A stretch of DNA of 64,000 bases from Clostridiales bacterium (GTDB lineage: Bacteria > Bacillota > Clostridia > Peptostreptococcales > Anaerovoracaceae), in NCBI GenBank assembly GCA_015058155.1, contig SVCW01000002.1:52390-116389 (forward strand), read 5' to 3'. A program made the position numbers and the translations under genes. Shown here one piece after another: positions 25,656-34,268 of this stretch. Below the pieces are notes generated by a model. That model saw only the letters and a list, made by a program, of their open reading frames with translations, did no database searches and was not told the DNA's origin. How positions within the stretch are numbered: position 1 is the first letter of the stretch; the number at the start of each line of letters is the position of its first letter.

Positions 25656-26623
25656 ATTAACTTTCTACTTTCTTCTATTTTCTTTGCAATCTCTTCGATT
25701 TTTCTGAAACGATTATTGAGACCTGATTTTTTCATTGGCGGATCGCACATTTCAGCAAGTTCCTGAAGAGTTGCTTCTCTGTTTTCTTTTCTTAAAACTG
25801 CAACATCCTGTAGTTTCTGAGGAAGAAATCCAAGACCTTTTTCAGTCTCGATAAGCTCTATCGCAGCAAGCTGTCTTTCGGCAGCATTGAGCGTCTTATC
25901 AAGGTTTGCCGTATCGCAGTTTATAAGACGGTTTGTCTGGTTGCGAAGATCTTTCTTCATGCGGATATTTTCAAGTTCGAAATACTGCTGATGAGCTCCC
26001 ATAATATTGAGAAGGTCTCCCACCTGACCTGCATCCTTTACATATACGATGTAGCTTTTCTTTCTCTGAACAACCTTTGCATTTATATCAACAAAACTGT
26101 TTAAAAGTTTCTTTAAATCGTTTGCGAGTACTTCGGTAGCACACACAAGCTCGTAATGATATCCTTTTTCCGGATTGCTCATTGTGCCGATTCCGAGGAA
26201 AGCACCTCTCAAATACGACTTTCTGCAGCACTTTGAGCGGATAAGACCGCTATAGATACCATCAGAAATGTAGTTCATACCTTCACGGATCATAAGGATT
26301 CCTGTTTCTCTCATGATGAGCTCCGCTCTCTGATCTTCTCTGTCATCGAGCGTAAGTATGTACTGTCTTCCTTTTGTCAAACCGCTTGTGCCTTCTTCAA
26401 TTTCAAGTGTTGCGTCAACATCGAAGTATTCCTTTATGAGCTTTTTGTAATGTCTTGCAACTGCCGGATGTTCTGTTGCGATAACGAGTTTCATCTTACC
26501 ACCGCCGACAAGCTTTACACTTCCCGAAACACGTATGAAACCTGCAATTTCAGCAAGCATGCAACATTTTTTTGCTGCTTCCACACGAGCAAGTTCGATT
26601 TTTGTGTCTGACGAAAAACTCAT
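25652..26623 (-). CDS. whiA: WhiA DNA-binding sporulation/cell-division regulator
   Basis: A 323-residue WhiA. It starts MSFSSDTKIELARVE and has the LAGLIDADG-like N-terminal domain (about 10-170, with CCRKSYLRGAFLGIGTMSNPEKGYHYE) and the C-terminal helix-turn-helix (ATLQELAEMCDPPMKKSGLNNRFRKIEEIA). WhiA binds DNA and, in Bacillus, affects cell division and chromosome segregation; in Streptomyces it controls sporulation. The usual rapZ-yvcK partners are not upstream here. ATG at 26621-26623 follows GGAGTATTC; the open frame continues 28 codons upstream without an RBS. Confidence 0.92.
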   Translation of the reverse strand: MSFSSDTKIELARVEAAKKCCMLAEIAGFIRVSGSVKLVGGGKMKLVIATEHPAVARHYKKLIKEYFDVDATLEIEEGTSGLTKGRQYILTLDDREDQRAELIMRETGILMIREGMNYISDGIYSGLIRSKCCRKSYLRGAFLGIGTMSNPEKGYHYELVCATEVLANDLKKLLNSFVDINAKVVQRKKSYIVYVKDAGQVGDLLNIMGAHQQYFELENIRMKKDLRNQTNRLINCDTANLDKTLNAAERQLAAIELIETEKGLGFLPQKLQDVAVLRKENREATLQELAEMCDPPMKKSGLNNRFRKIEEIAKKIEESRKLI

Positions 26624-26654
26624 AGAATACTCCTTCCCTGAAAAATGACAATAT

Positions 26655-26684
26655 ATTATAGCATACCTAAAGATTTGATGTCCA
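26655..26684 (-). promoter_or_regulatory. Promoter of whiA
   Basis: On the minus strand: TGGACA (26684-26679), 18-bp spacer ending in an extended TATGC, TATAAT (26660-26655). Confidence 0.6.
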
Positions 26685-26768
26685 TATTTTTTATTCAAAA
26701 AACACATTTTTTTATTTAATTCTTATGGTATACAAACAAAATCAAATGTGTATTTTCACTTTGTAATG

Positions 26769-26797
26769 TGGACTTACCTTTTTCGGTGTGCTATACT
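26769..26797 (+). promoter_or_regulatory. Promoter of the MalY/PatB aminotransferase gene
   Basis: TGGACT (26769-26774), 17-bp spacer ending TGTGC, TATACT (26792-26797). It points away from the whiA promoter. Confidence 0.6.
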
Positions 26798-26845
26798 TAT
26801 TTCAAGAAAATTTTGCAAAATTTTTCAGAAAGGATGTTACAAACT

Positions 26846-28039
26846 ATGAAGTACGATTTTGAATCAATTATCGACCGTCGTGGTCAGGACGCATGGGCAG
26901 TTGACGATTTATATGATGATCCGACTCCTCCAATGGAAGGCTGGAGCGTAATCCCTATGTGGGTTGCAGACATGAGCTTTGCAACTTGCCCTACTGTTTT
27001 AGAAGCAATGGCAGAAAGATGTAAGCATCCTTGCTTCGGATATTACAAGACAAAGGACGAATACTGGAACTCAATCATCGACTGGCAGACAAAGAGAAAC
27101 GGCGTTGTAGGTCTCGAAAGAAAGCACCTCGCTTATGAAAACGGCGTACTCGGTGGCGTAGTTGGTGCTCTCAACGTTCTCTGCTCAAAGGGCGACAATA
27201 TCCTCGTTCACTCACCTACATATGTTGGTTTCACATCAGCACTCGAAAACAACGGCTGGAATATCGTTCATTCAGAACTCAAGCAGGACGAAAACGGTAT
27301 ATACAGAATGGACTACGAAGACATGGAACAGAAGATCAAGAAAAACAGAATCCATGCCTGCGTATTCTGCTCACCACATAACCCTACAGGCCGTGTTTGG
27401 GAAAGAGAAGAACTCGAAAAGGCATACGCAATCTTCGAAAAGTATGATGTAAAGGTAGTTTCAGACGAAATCTGGTCAGACTTAATCAGACCTGGATACA
27501 AGCACATTCCTTCACAGTCAGTAAACGAATGGGCAAAGATGAACACAGTTGCAGAATACGCAATCACAAAGACATTCAATATGGCCGGCCTTATCGGTTC
27601 ATACAGAATCATCTACAACAAGTACCTTGCACACAGAATCGACAAGGACGAATCACTCTGCCACTACAATGATATCAACGTATTCTCGCAGCACGCTCTC
27701 ATCGGAGCTTACAAGCCTGAAGGACACGAATGGGTAGATGAATTAAACCAGGTTCTCGCTGCAAATATCGATAAGCTCAAGGCATTCCTCGAACAGTACG
27801 ACATCACAATGCCTACACCTCAGGGAACTTACCTCCTCTTCGCAGACTGCACTAAGTATTGTGAAAAGCATGGTATCACTCTTGATGAACTCGAAAAGAA
27901 GATGTGGGACTACGGTGTTTCAACTCAGGACGGTCGTGCATTCCACGGAGCATGCCACATCAGAATCAATGTAGCAATTCCACCTGCACTTCTCGACGAA
28001 GCAATCGACAGACTCGAAAAGTATGTACTTGTTAAATAA
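26846..28039 (+). CDS. MalY/PatB-type pyridoxal-phosphate C-S lyase / aminotransferase
   Basis: A 397-residue fold-type I PLP enzyme. Landmarks are the N-terminal FESIIDRRGQDAWAVDD, PMWVADMSFATCP, CVFCSPHNPTGRVWEREEL, KVVSDEIWSDL and the Schiff-base lysine in AITKTFNMAGL. The early FDxxxDRRG and VADMD-like segment place it in the MalY/PatB cystathionine beta-lyase group rather than with aspartate transaminases. It could cleave cystathionine or cysteine-type substrates, possibly releasing hydrogen sulphide. I use the ATG at 26846 with AAAGGATG upstream; the frame extends 26 codons over the promoter. A terminator follows. Confidence 0.87.
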   Translation: MKYDFESIIDRRGQDAWAVDDLYDDPTPPMEGWSVIPMWVADMSFATCPTVLEAMAERCKHPCFGYYKTKDEYWNSIIDWQTKRNGVVGLERKHLAYENGVLGGVVGALNVLCSKGDNILVHSPTYVGFTSALENNGWNIVHSELKQDENGIYRMDYEDMEQKIKKNRIHACVFCSPHNPTGRVWEREELEKAYAIFEKYDVKVVSDEIWSDLIRPGYKHIPSQSVNEWAKMNTVAEYAITKTFNMAGLIGSYRIIYNKYLAHRIDKDESLCHYNDINVFSQHALIGAYKPEGHEWVDELNQVLAANIDKLKAFLEQYDITMPTPQGTYLLFADCTKYCEKHGITLDELEKKMWDYGVSTQDGRAFHGACHIRINVAIPPALLDEAIDRLEKYVLVK

Positions 28040-28074
28040 GCACATCCAATCGAAAATCAAATAACAAAAACAAT

Positions 28075-28105
28075 AAAACTCCCGATTTCAGTAATCGGGA
28101 GTTTT
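28075..28105. terminator. Bidirectional terminator between the aminotransferase gene and ileS
   Basis: AAAACTCCCGAT / ATCGGGAGTTTT, 12-bp stem with a 7-nt loop, A- and T-tracts on either side. It ends both convergent genes. Confidence 0.92.
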
Positions 28106-28117
28106 CATTATAATCTT

Positions 28118-31100
28118 TTAGATTCTTTCTACGTCAACACCAGTCTTGTGACCGTTTAAGTTAACTTCTTCGAGTCCTTCCTTATCTTCGATCGCTACTG
28201 CAAGTGTTTCTGTCATGATGTAATCCTTGTGAGCTTCGATTGCTGCCTTTACTTCATCGTCAGCGCAAACGTAGATCTTGATATTGTCCATCATTTCGAA
28301 ATCGTACTGCTTTCTGAGCTGCTGAACCTTTGAAACGAGTTCTCTTGCGAGACCTTCCTTCACGAGTTCATCGTTTAAAGTAGTGTCGAGGATTGTGAAG
28401 AGGTTGTTTTCCATCGCTACTGCGAAACCTTCCTTGGCATTGATTCTTACGTCTATGAATTCCTTAGTGATTTCGAATTCTTCTCCATCGATATCCATCT
28501 TTACTGAATCTGCAGCGTTAAGGTCAGCAACGAGCTTCTTAGCATCCATTCCTGCGATAACGTTTCCGAATGCCTTGATCTTCTTTCCGAGAACAGGGCC
28601 AGCCTTAGGGAAGTTTGGCTTTAAGCTGAAGTTCATGTATTCGTCAAGATCCTTTGCGAATACTACTTCCTTAACGTTTAATTCTTCCATGATGAGCGGA
28701 GTAAGGTCTGAGATAAGAGCTTCGTACTTACCATCAACGAGGATTTCTGAAAGTGGCTGTCTTACCTTGATCTTTTCCTTTTCTCTTGTTCCACGACCGA
28801 GAGTTACAAGGTCACGAACGAGGTCCATTCTTTCTTCTACTGCCTTGTCAACAAGTTCCATCTTTGCCTTAGGGAAGTATGCGATATGAACTGTTTCTTC
28901 ACCAGTTAAGTTGATATACATTTCGTCTGAAATGAATGGAGCAATCGGAGCGATAAGTCTTGCTATGCCTACGAGGATTTCATAAGTTGTAGCGTATACG
29001 CTCTTCTTGTCTTCTGTCATTTCAGGAGCATAGAATCTTCTTCTTGCACGTCTGATATACCAGTTTGAAAGATCTTCAGTAACGAAATCATTGATCATTC
29101 TTACTGTTCTCATGTGATCGTAGTGATCAAGAGCGTCAGTTACGTTTGCAATGAGTCCGTTGTACTTTGAAAGGATCCATCTGTCAAGTTCAGGTCTTTC
29201 TGCGTAAGGAACGTCGATAGCCTTAACATCTACTTCGTCCTGATTTGAATAAAGTACGAAGAAGTTGTATACGTTTCTTATTGTTCCGAAGAACTTTGAA
29301 ACTACGTCGATAAGTCCGTCTTCGTCAAACTTTGTAGGAGTCCATGCAGGTGATACTGAAAGGAGATACCATCTAGTAGCATCAGCTCCGTACTTTTCGA
29401 AGAGGTTAAACGGATCAACAGTATTTCCTCTTGACTTACTCATCTTCTTACCTTCCTTGTCAAGGATAAGGTCGTTAACGAGTACGTTCTTATATGGTGC
29501 TACTCCCTTGATGAGAGTTGAGATTGCCATGAGTGAATAGAACCATCCACGAGTCTGGTCAATACCTTCACAGATGAAGTCTGCAGGGAAGAGTTCTTCA
29601 TCAAACTTTTCTGCGTTTTCAAATGGATAGTGATGCTGTGCAAACGGCATAGCACCTGAGTCGAACCAGCAGTCCATAACTTCTGTGATTCTTGTCATAG
29701 GCTTTCCGCAGTGAGGACATGTGATATGCACGTCATCAACATATGGTCTGTGGAGTTCGATTGTTTCATCGATATCTTCGATTGCCTTTTCAACGAGTTC
29801 TGCTCTTGAACCGATGCTTTCAAGGTGACCGCATTCGCATCTCCAGATCGGAATAGGAGTACCCCAGTATCTAGTTCTTGAAATAGCCCAGTCCTTAACT
29901 TCTGCGAGCCAGTTTCCGAAACGCTTTTCGCCTACGAATTCAGGGAACCAGTTTACAGTCTTGTTGTTTTCAACGAGCTGATCCTTGAGCTTGCTCATTT
30001 CGATGTACCAGCTTGGCTTTGAATAGTAAATGAGCGGTGTCTGACATCTCCAGCAGTGTGGATAATTGTGGAGCATGTTTTCCTTTGAGAAGAGCTTTCC
30101 TTCTGCTGCAAGATACTTAACGATATCAACTGCGAGATCATCGTCAGTTACTGTTCTGCCTTCCCAAGGTCCTTCTGAATACTTACCGTCTTCACCTACA
30201 GGCTGGAAGTATGGAAGTCCGTATCTTCTGCCAGTCTGATAGTCGTCTTCACCGAATACAGGTGCAGTATGAACGATACCAGTACCGTCTTCTGTAGTTA
30301 CGTAAGGAGCGCATGTTACGAAATATGCCTTCTTGTCGAGTTCTCTTCCAGGAATGAGTCTTTCATAAGGAATATATTCGAGTTCGCTACCCTTCATTTC
30401 AGCGATTACTTCATATTCATCCTTGATTACTCTACCGAGAGCAGCCTTTGCAAGATAGAATACGTCGCCTTCGAAGTTTCCTGAAGTCATCTTGATCTTC
30501 ACGTAGTCCATGTCAGGACCTACTGTGAGAGCTACGTTTGCAAAGAGTGTCCAAGGAGTTGTTGTCCATGCGAGGAAGTATTCACCTTCAGCGTCTGCTC
30601 TCTTGAACTTGCATGTTGCTGTGAGAACCTTTACTTCCTTATATCCCTGTGCTACTTCGTGTGATGCAAGACCTGTTCCGCAACGTGGGCAGTAAGGAAG
30701 AATCTTAGCGCCTTCATAGATAAGTCCATCCTTGAATACCTTGTCAAGGATCCACCAGCAACTTTCGATATAGTTGTTATCGAGTGTGATGTATGGATTG
30801 TCGAGGTCAGCCATGTAAGCCATATCTTCTGACATTTCGCGCCATGCCTTTTCATATGTGAAAACTGACTCTCTGCACTTTTCATTGAATTCCTTGATAC
30901 CGTACTTTTCGATATCTTGCTTTCCTGACATACCGAGCTGCTTTTCAACTTCGATTTCTACAGGAAGTCCGTGTGTATCCCAGCCGGCCTTTCTCTTAAC
31001 CTGGAAGCCCTGCATAGTCTTGTAACGGTTGATTGAGTCCTTTAATGTTCTTGCCATAACGTGATGGATACCAGGTCTTCCGTTTGCTGTCGGAGGGCCT

Positions 31101-31231
31101 TCAAAGAACACGAATGAAGGATGTCCTTCTCTTGCTGCAACGCACTTTCCGAGGAGGTCTTCTTCCTTCCACTTCTTTACCTGTTCTGCCTGAACCTCTT
31201 TGATCGGTTTTTCAGATAAATTCTTAAACAT
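28118..31231 (-). CDS. ileS: Isoleucyl-tRNA synthetase, IleRS2 (eukaryote-like) type
   Basis: A 1037-residue class I synthetase. The HIGH-type signature reads RPGIHHVMAR (G54-I-H-H57), that is GXHH, and the KMSKS loop is GKKMSKSRGNTVDP. The CPRCGTGLASHEVAQGYKEV editing-domain region and the long C-terminal tail are of the IleRS2 clade, which in bacteria goes with resistance to mupirocin. It charges tRNA-Ile and edits Val-tRNA-Ile. I start it at ATG 31229-31231 (MFKNLSEKPI), with AAGGAAAT upstream; the longer frame lacks an RBS. Its leader is a T-box with an AUC specifier, and a terminator ends the gene. Confidence 0.95.
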   Translation of the reverse strand: MFKNLSEKPIKEVQAEQVKKWKEEDLLGKCVAAREGHPSFVFFEGPPTANGRPGIHHVMARTLKDSINRYKTMQGFQVKRKAGWDTHGLPVEIEVEKQLGMSGKQDIEKYGIKEFNEKCRESVFTYEKAWREMSEDMAYMADLDNPYITLDNNYIESCWWILDKVFKDGLIYEGAKILPYCPRCGTGLASHEVAQGYKEVKVLTATCKFKRADAEGEYFLAWTTTPWTLFANVALTVGPDMDYVKIKMTSGNFEGDVFYLAKAALGRVIKDEYEVIAEMKGSELEYIPYERLIPGRELDKKAYFVTCAPYVTTEDGTGIVHTAPVFGEDDYQTGRRYGLPYFQPVGEDGKYSEGPWEGRTVTDDDLAVDIVKYLAAEGKLFSKENMLHNYPHCWRCQTPLIYYSKPSWYIEMSKLKDQLVENNKTVNWFPEFVGEKRFGNWLAEVKDWAISRTRYWGTPIPIWRCECGHLESIGSRAELVEKAIEDIDETIELHRPYVDDVHITCPHCGKPMTRITEVMDCWFDSGAMPFAQHHYPFENAEKFDEELFPADFICEGIDQTRGWFYSLMAISTLIKGVAPYKNVLVNDLILDKEGKKMSKSRGNTVDPFNLFEKYGADATRWYLLSVSPAWTPTKFDEDGLIDVVSKFFGTIRNVYNFFVLYSNQDEVDVKAIDVPYAERPELDRWILSKYNGLIANVTDALDHYDHMRTVRMINDFVTEDLSNWYIRRARRRFYAPEMTEDKKSVYATTYEILVGIARLIAPIAPFISDEMYINLTGEETVHIAYFPKAKMELVDKAVEERMDLVRDLVTLGRGTREKEKIKVRQPLSEILVDGKYEALISDLTPLIMEELNVKEVVFAKDLDEYMNFSLKPNFPKAGPVLGKKIKAFGNVIAGMDAKKLVADLNAADSVKMDIDGEEFEITKEFIDVRINAKEGFAVAMENNLFTILDTTLNDELVKEGLARELVSKVQQLRKQYDFEMMDNIKIYVCADDEVKAAIEAHKDYIMTETLAVAIEDKEGLEEVNLNGHKTGVDVERI

Positions 31232-31288
31232 TCTCTTATTTCCTTTCCTTTTTTGTTGCGATTTTTTTCGCACCGGAGATTATATACA

Positions 31289-31323
31289 TAAAAAAATCCC
31301 CAATGCGCATAGCATTAGGGACG
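31289..31323 (-). terminator. T-box-controlled terminator upstream of ileS
   Basis: TCCCTAATGC / GCATTGGGGA stem on the minus strand followed by seven T residues. It directly follows the T-box sequence and competes with the antiterminator. Confidence 0.9.
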
Positions 31324-31520
31324 ATTAAATAACCGCGGTACCACCCTAGTTGCAGCACTGGCCGTGTTCAGCCGCTGCCTCTCATTTGGGGCGAAGCTCC
31401 GGAGTGATATTCATCTTCCGTTTCACCACTTTCCTCTCAGCTCCTTTTTCAAGGTGGAAAGCTCTCTGTAAGGGTCTTACACGGGGACTACTGGGTTCCT
31501 TCAACGCTTCAGTATTGAAT
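31289..31520 (-). promoter_or_regulatory. T-box leader of ileS (Ile specifier AUC)
   Basis: On the minus strand the leader holds the invariant T-box AGGGTGGTACCGCGG (centred at 31340), an upstream stem I with AGAGAG-type element and, in the specifier bulge, GAATATCAC, whose ATC codon lies at 31408-31406. Uncharged tRNA-Ile pairs with the specifier and the T-box and favours antitermination. Codon and downstream gene agree. Confidence 0.93.
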
Positions 31521-31572
31521 TATGAGTAAAATACACTTAACCAAGTAATTATCTCATATTGAGGCCTTTATG

Positions 31573-31815
31573 TCAATCTTTTTTCTTATTTCTTCTTTCC
31601 TTCTCAGCCTCAAAATCTTCTATTGAAATAACCTTTGGCTCGTCATTAATCACCGGTTCCGGTTCAGCAAGAAATTCGTCTACAGGACTCCATACTGGGT
31701 CATTGTTTTTCTTGTTTTTCCTGCCGAGCGTTCCTCCCGGAGCAGACTCTATATATATGTATCCGACACCAATTACCATAACTGCAAGAAGCGCCAGTAT
31801 GACATATCTGAACAT
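31573..31815 (-). CDS. Small membrane-anchored hypothetical protein
   Basis: An 80-residue protein with a single N-terminal membrane helix (YVILALLAVMVIGVGYIYI, about 4-22), then a short Gly-rich turn and a polar tail that ends in a charged stretch (EKERRNKKKD). The order suggests an N-in/C-out anchor or signal anchor, but topology cannot be settled by eye. No family recognised. It stands alone upstream of the T-box leader, oriented with ileS, and might share a transcript with it. Codon usage looks genuine. Confidence 0.62.
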   Translation of the reverse strand: MFRYVILALLAVMVIGVGYIYIESAPGGTLGRKNKKNNDPVWSPVDEFLAEPEPVINDEPKVISIEDFEAEKERRNKKKD

Positions 31816-31949
31816 AGACTATCCCTACCTTTCGTAATAATTACGTTGATTATATCATCTTTTGTTACATTATAAAATAGTAATCTTGAAATTTGTTTAT
31901 TTCCACAATGAAAAATGCGGAAAGTTGTTGAAAAATGTAGCTTTTTTCC

Positions 31950-31978
31950 TTGACTGAATTATACCATTGTTATATAAT
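31950..31978 (+). promoter_or_regulatory. Promoter of the livJHMGF operon
   Basis: TTGACT (31950-31955), 17-bp spacer, TATAAT (31973-31978). A near-consensus promoter 137 bases upstream of livJ. Confidence 0.85.
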
Positions 31979-32023
31979 TTTAATGTGTTTTTCAAAGCAA
32001 GACATATTTCGACCCGCATAATG

Positions 32024-32062
32024 AATCGGCTTTGTCTCAAATGTGATTTTGGCCGATTTTTT
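32024..32062 (+). terminator. Attenuator-like hairpin in the livJ leader
   Basis: AATCGGC (32024-32030) pairs with GCCGATT (32052-32058), 21-nt loop, followed by a T-run. An upstream AGACA (32000-32004) can pair with TGTCT in the loop, so an alternative fold exists. It lies inside the transcribed leader between promoter and livJ. Confidence 0.5.
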
Positions 32063-32114
32063 ATGATATATCATGTTTTTATTTTAATTAAATTATAAGA
32101 AAGGAAATCACAAA

Positions 32115-33278
32115 ATGAAGACAATGAAAAAAGTATTATGCCTCGCATTAGTACTCATGATGGTTTTCAGCACAGTAGCTTGCGGTGGCGGCGGATCAGA
32201 TGAAGATACAGACGCAAACGCTATCAAGCTCGGCGGTATCGGCCCTATCACTGGCGGCGCTGCAGTATACGGCGTAGCAGTAATGAACGGTGCTCAGATT
32301 GCTGTTGACGAAATCAATGCAGCAGGCGGAGACATCACATTCGCTTACAACTTCCAGGACGACGAACACGACGCAGAAAAGGGAGTTAACGCTTACTCAA
32401 ATCTTAAGGACTGGGGTCTCCAGATCCTCATGGGAACAGTAACAACTACACCTTGTATCGCTGTTGCTGGCGAAACTTTTGCAGACAGAGTATTCGAACT
32501 TACTCCATCAGCTTCATCAGCTGACGTTACTAAGGGTAAGGACAATGTATTCCAGCTTTGCTTCACAGACCCTAACCAGGGTATCACAGCTGCTAACTAC
32601 ATTGCTGACAACGCTCTCGGAACAAAGATTGCTGTAATCTACAACAATGCTGACGCTTACTCAACTGGTATCTACACAGCATTCCAGGCTCAGCTCAAGA
32701 CTAAGGGAATCGAAATCGTTTACACTGGTACATTCGCATCAGACGACAACGCTGACTTCTCAGTACAGCTCACAGGAGCTAAGGAAGCTGGCGCTGACCT
32801 CGTATTCCTCCCAATCTACTACACTCCAGCATCACTCATCCTCGCTCAGGCTAAGTCAATGGACTACGCTCCAACATTCTTCGGCGTTGACGGTATGGAC
32901 GGTATCCTCGCTCTCGAAGGATTCGACAAGACTCTTGCTGAAGGCGTAATGCTCATGACTCCATTCAACCCATGGTCAACTGACGAAAAGGTTGCTGCAT
33001 TCGTAGCTGAATATGAATCAAGATTTGGCGAAACTCCAAACCAGTTCGCTGCTGACGCTTATGACTGCGTATATGCTATCCACGATGCATGTATCGCTGC
33101 TGGCGTTACTGCTGACATGGACGCTGCTACAATCTGCGAAGCTCTTATCCCTGTATTCACAGGCGACTTCTCATATGACGGTCTCACAGGTACAGACATG
33201 ACTTGGAGCACTGCAGGTGAAGTTTCAAAGGCTCCAGTAGTTTGCGTAATCCAGAACGGTCAGTACGTAGACCTCTAA
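32115..33278 (+). CDS. livJ: Branched-chain amino-acid ABC transporter substrate-binding lipoprotein
   Basis: A 387-residue exported lipoprotein: basic start MKTMKK, hydrophobic core, lipobox VAC with C23, then Gly/Asp linker. The body is the Leu/Ile/Val-binding (LIVBP) fold with KLGGIGPITGGAAVYGVAVMN at its start and YAPTFFGVDGMDG near the middle. It captures branched-chain or related amino acids outside the membrane and delivers them to LivHM. AAGGAAATC precedes the ATG. It is followed by a hairpin at 33315-33344, which may keep its message more abundant than that of the permeases. Codon use is very biased, consistent with strong expression. Confidence 0.93.
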   Translation: MKTMKKVLCLALVLMMVFSTVACGGGGSDEDTDANAIKLGGIGPITGGAAVYGVAVMNGAQIAVDEINAAGGDITFAYNFQDDEHDAEKGVNAYSNLKDWGLQILMGTVTTTPCIAVAGETFADRVFELTPSASSADVTKGKDNVFQLCFTDPNQGITAANYIADNALGTKIAVIYNNADAYSTGIYTAFQAQLKTKGIEIVYTGTFASDDNADFSVQLTGAKEAGADLVFLPIYYTPASLILAQAKSMDYAPTFFGVDGMDGILALEGFDKTLAEGVMLMTPFNPWSTDEKVAAFVAEYESRFGETPNQFAADAYDCVYAIHDACIAAGVTADMDAATICEALIPVFTGDFSYDGLTGTDMTWSTAGEVSKAPVVCVIQNGQYVDL

Positions 33279-33314
33279 GCTCAATCGACTTTAAAGGTTA
33301 AAAGACTTTTTACA

Positions 33315-33344
33315 TATACCGGGGTACGTGAGTGCCCCGGTATA
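33315..33344 (+). terminator. Partial terminator/stability hairpin between livJ and livH
   Basis: TATACCGGGG / CCCCGGTATA, perfect 10 bp (33315-33324, 33335-33344) with a TTTTTTT tract a few bases later. In SBP-permease operons such hairpins give an excess of binding-protein mRNA. Confidence 0.72.
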
Positions 33345-33369
33345 AACAATTTTTTTGAGGTATGATTTT

Positions 33370-34254
33370 ATGACATTTTTAACTTATCTTATCAACGGCC
33401 TCAGCCTTGGTAGCGTTTACGCAATCATCGCTCTCGGCTACACAATGGTATACGGTATCGCAAAAATGCTCAATTTCGCCCATGGTGACGTTATCATGGT
33501 TGGTGCATACATGTCATTCTGTTCAGTAATGTACCTTCACCTTCCACCATGGCTTTCAGTAATCGTTGCGATGATCGTTTGTACACTTCTCGGTATCACA
33601 ATCGAAAAATTAGCATATAAGCCACTTCGTGGTGCAACTTCACTCGCAGTACTCATCACTGCTATCGGTGTATCATATTTCCTTCAGAACGCTGCTCTCC
33701 TTATCTGGGGAAGTGCTCCAAAGGTATTTACATCAATCTTCAACAACGTTGAAAGCTTCAGACTCTTTGACGGTCAGCTTGTAATTGCTCCTGAAACTAT
33801 CTTCACAGTAATCGCATGTATCGTAATCATGCTCGTGCTTACTTTCTTTACTACAAAGACAAAGCTTGGTAAGTCAATGAGAGCTGTTTCAGAAGACAAG
33901 GCTGCTGCTCAGCTTATGGGTATCAACGTTAACTCAACAATCTCACTTACATTCGCAATCGGTTCAGCACTCGCTGCAATCGCAGGCGTACTCCTCTGCT
34001 CATCATATCCTACACTTATGCCGACAACTGGTTCAATGCCTGGTATCAAGGCTTTCACAGCTGCAGTATTCGGCGGAATCGGTTCAATCCCTGGCGCTAT
34101 GATCGGCGGAATTCTTCTCGGTATCATCGAAATCTTCGCAAGAGCTTATGTTTCAACTGAAATTTCAGATGCTATCGTATTCGGTGTTCTCATTGTAGTT
34201 CTTCTCGTTAAGCCAACAGGACTTCTCGGAAAGAAGATTACTGAAAAGGTATAA
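33370..34254 (+). CDS. livH: Branched-chain amino-acid ABC transporter permease LivH
   Basis: A 294-residue polytopic membrane protein with about eight helices. Signature segments are the N-terminal LINGLSLGSVYAIIALGYTMVYGI, MLNFAHGDVIMVGAYM, and the EAA-like loop MRAVSEDKAAAQLMGINV contacting the ATPase. It forms the translocation pore with LivM. I start at the ATG at 33370, 9 bases after GAGG; an alternative TTG five codons upstream overlaps the RBS. LivM follows 14 bases later. Confidence 0.92.
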   Translation: MTFLTYLINGLSLGSVYAIIALGYTMVYGIAKMLNFAHGDVIMVGAYMSFCSVMYLHLPPWLSVIVAMIVCTLLGITIEKLAYKPLRGATSLAVLITAIGVSYFLQNAALLIWGSAPKVFTSIFNNVESFRLFDGQLVIAPETIFTVIACIVIMLVLTFFTTKTKLGKSMRAVSEDKAAAQLMGINVNSTISLTFAIGSALAAIAGVLLCSSYPTLMPTTGSMPGIKAFTAAVFGGIGSIPGAMIGGILLGIIEIFARAYVSTEISDAIVFGVLIVVLLVKPTGLLGKKITEKV

Positions 34255-34268
34255 GGAGGTAAACTTCA

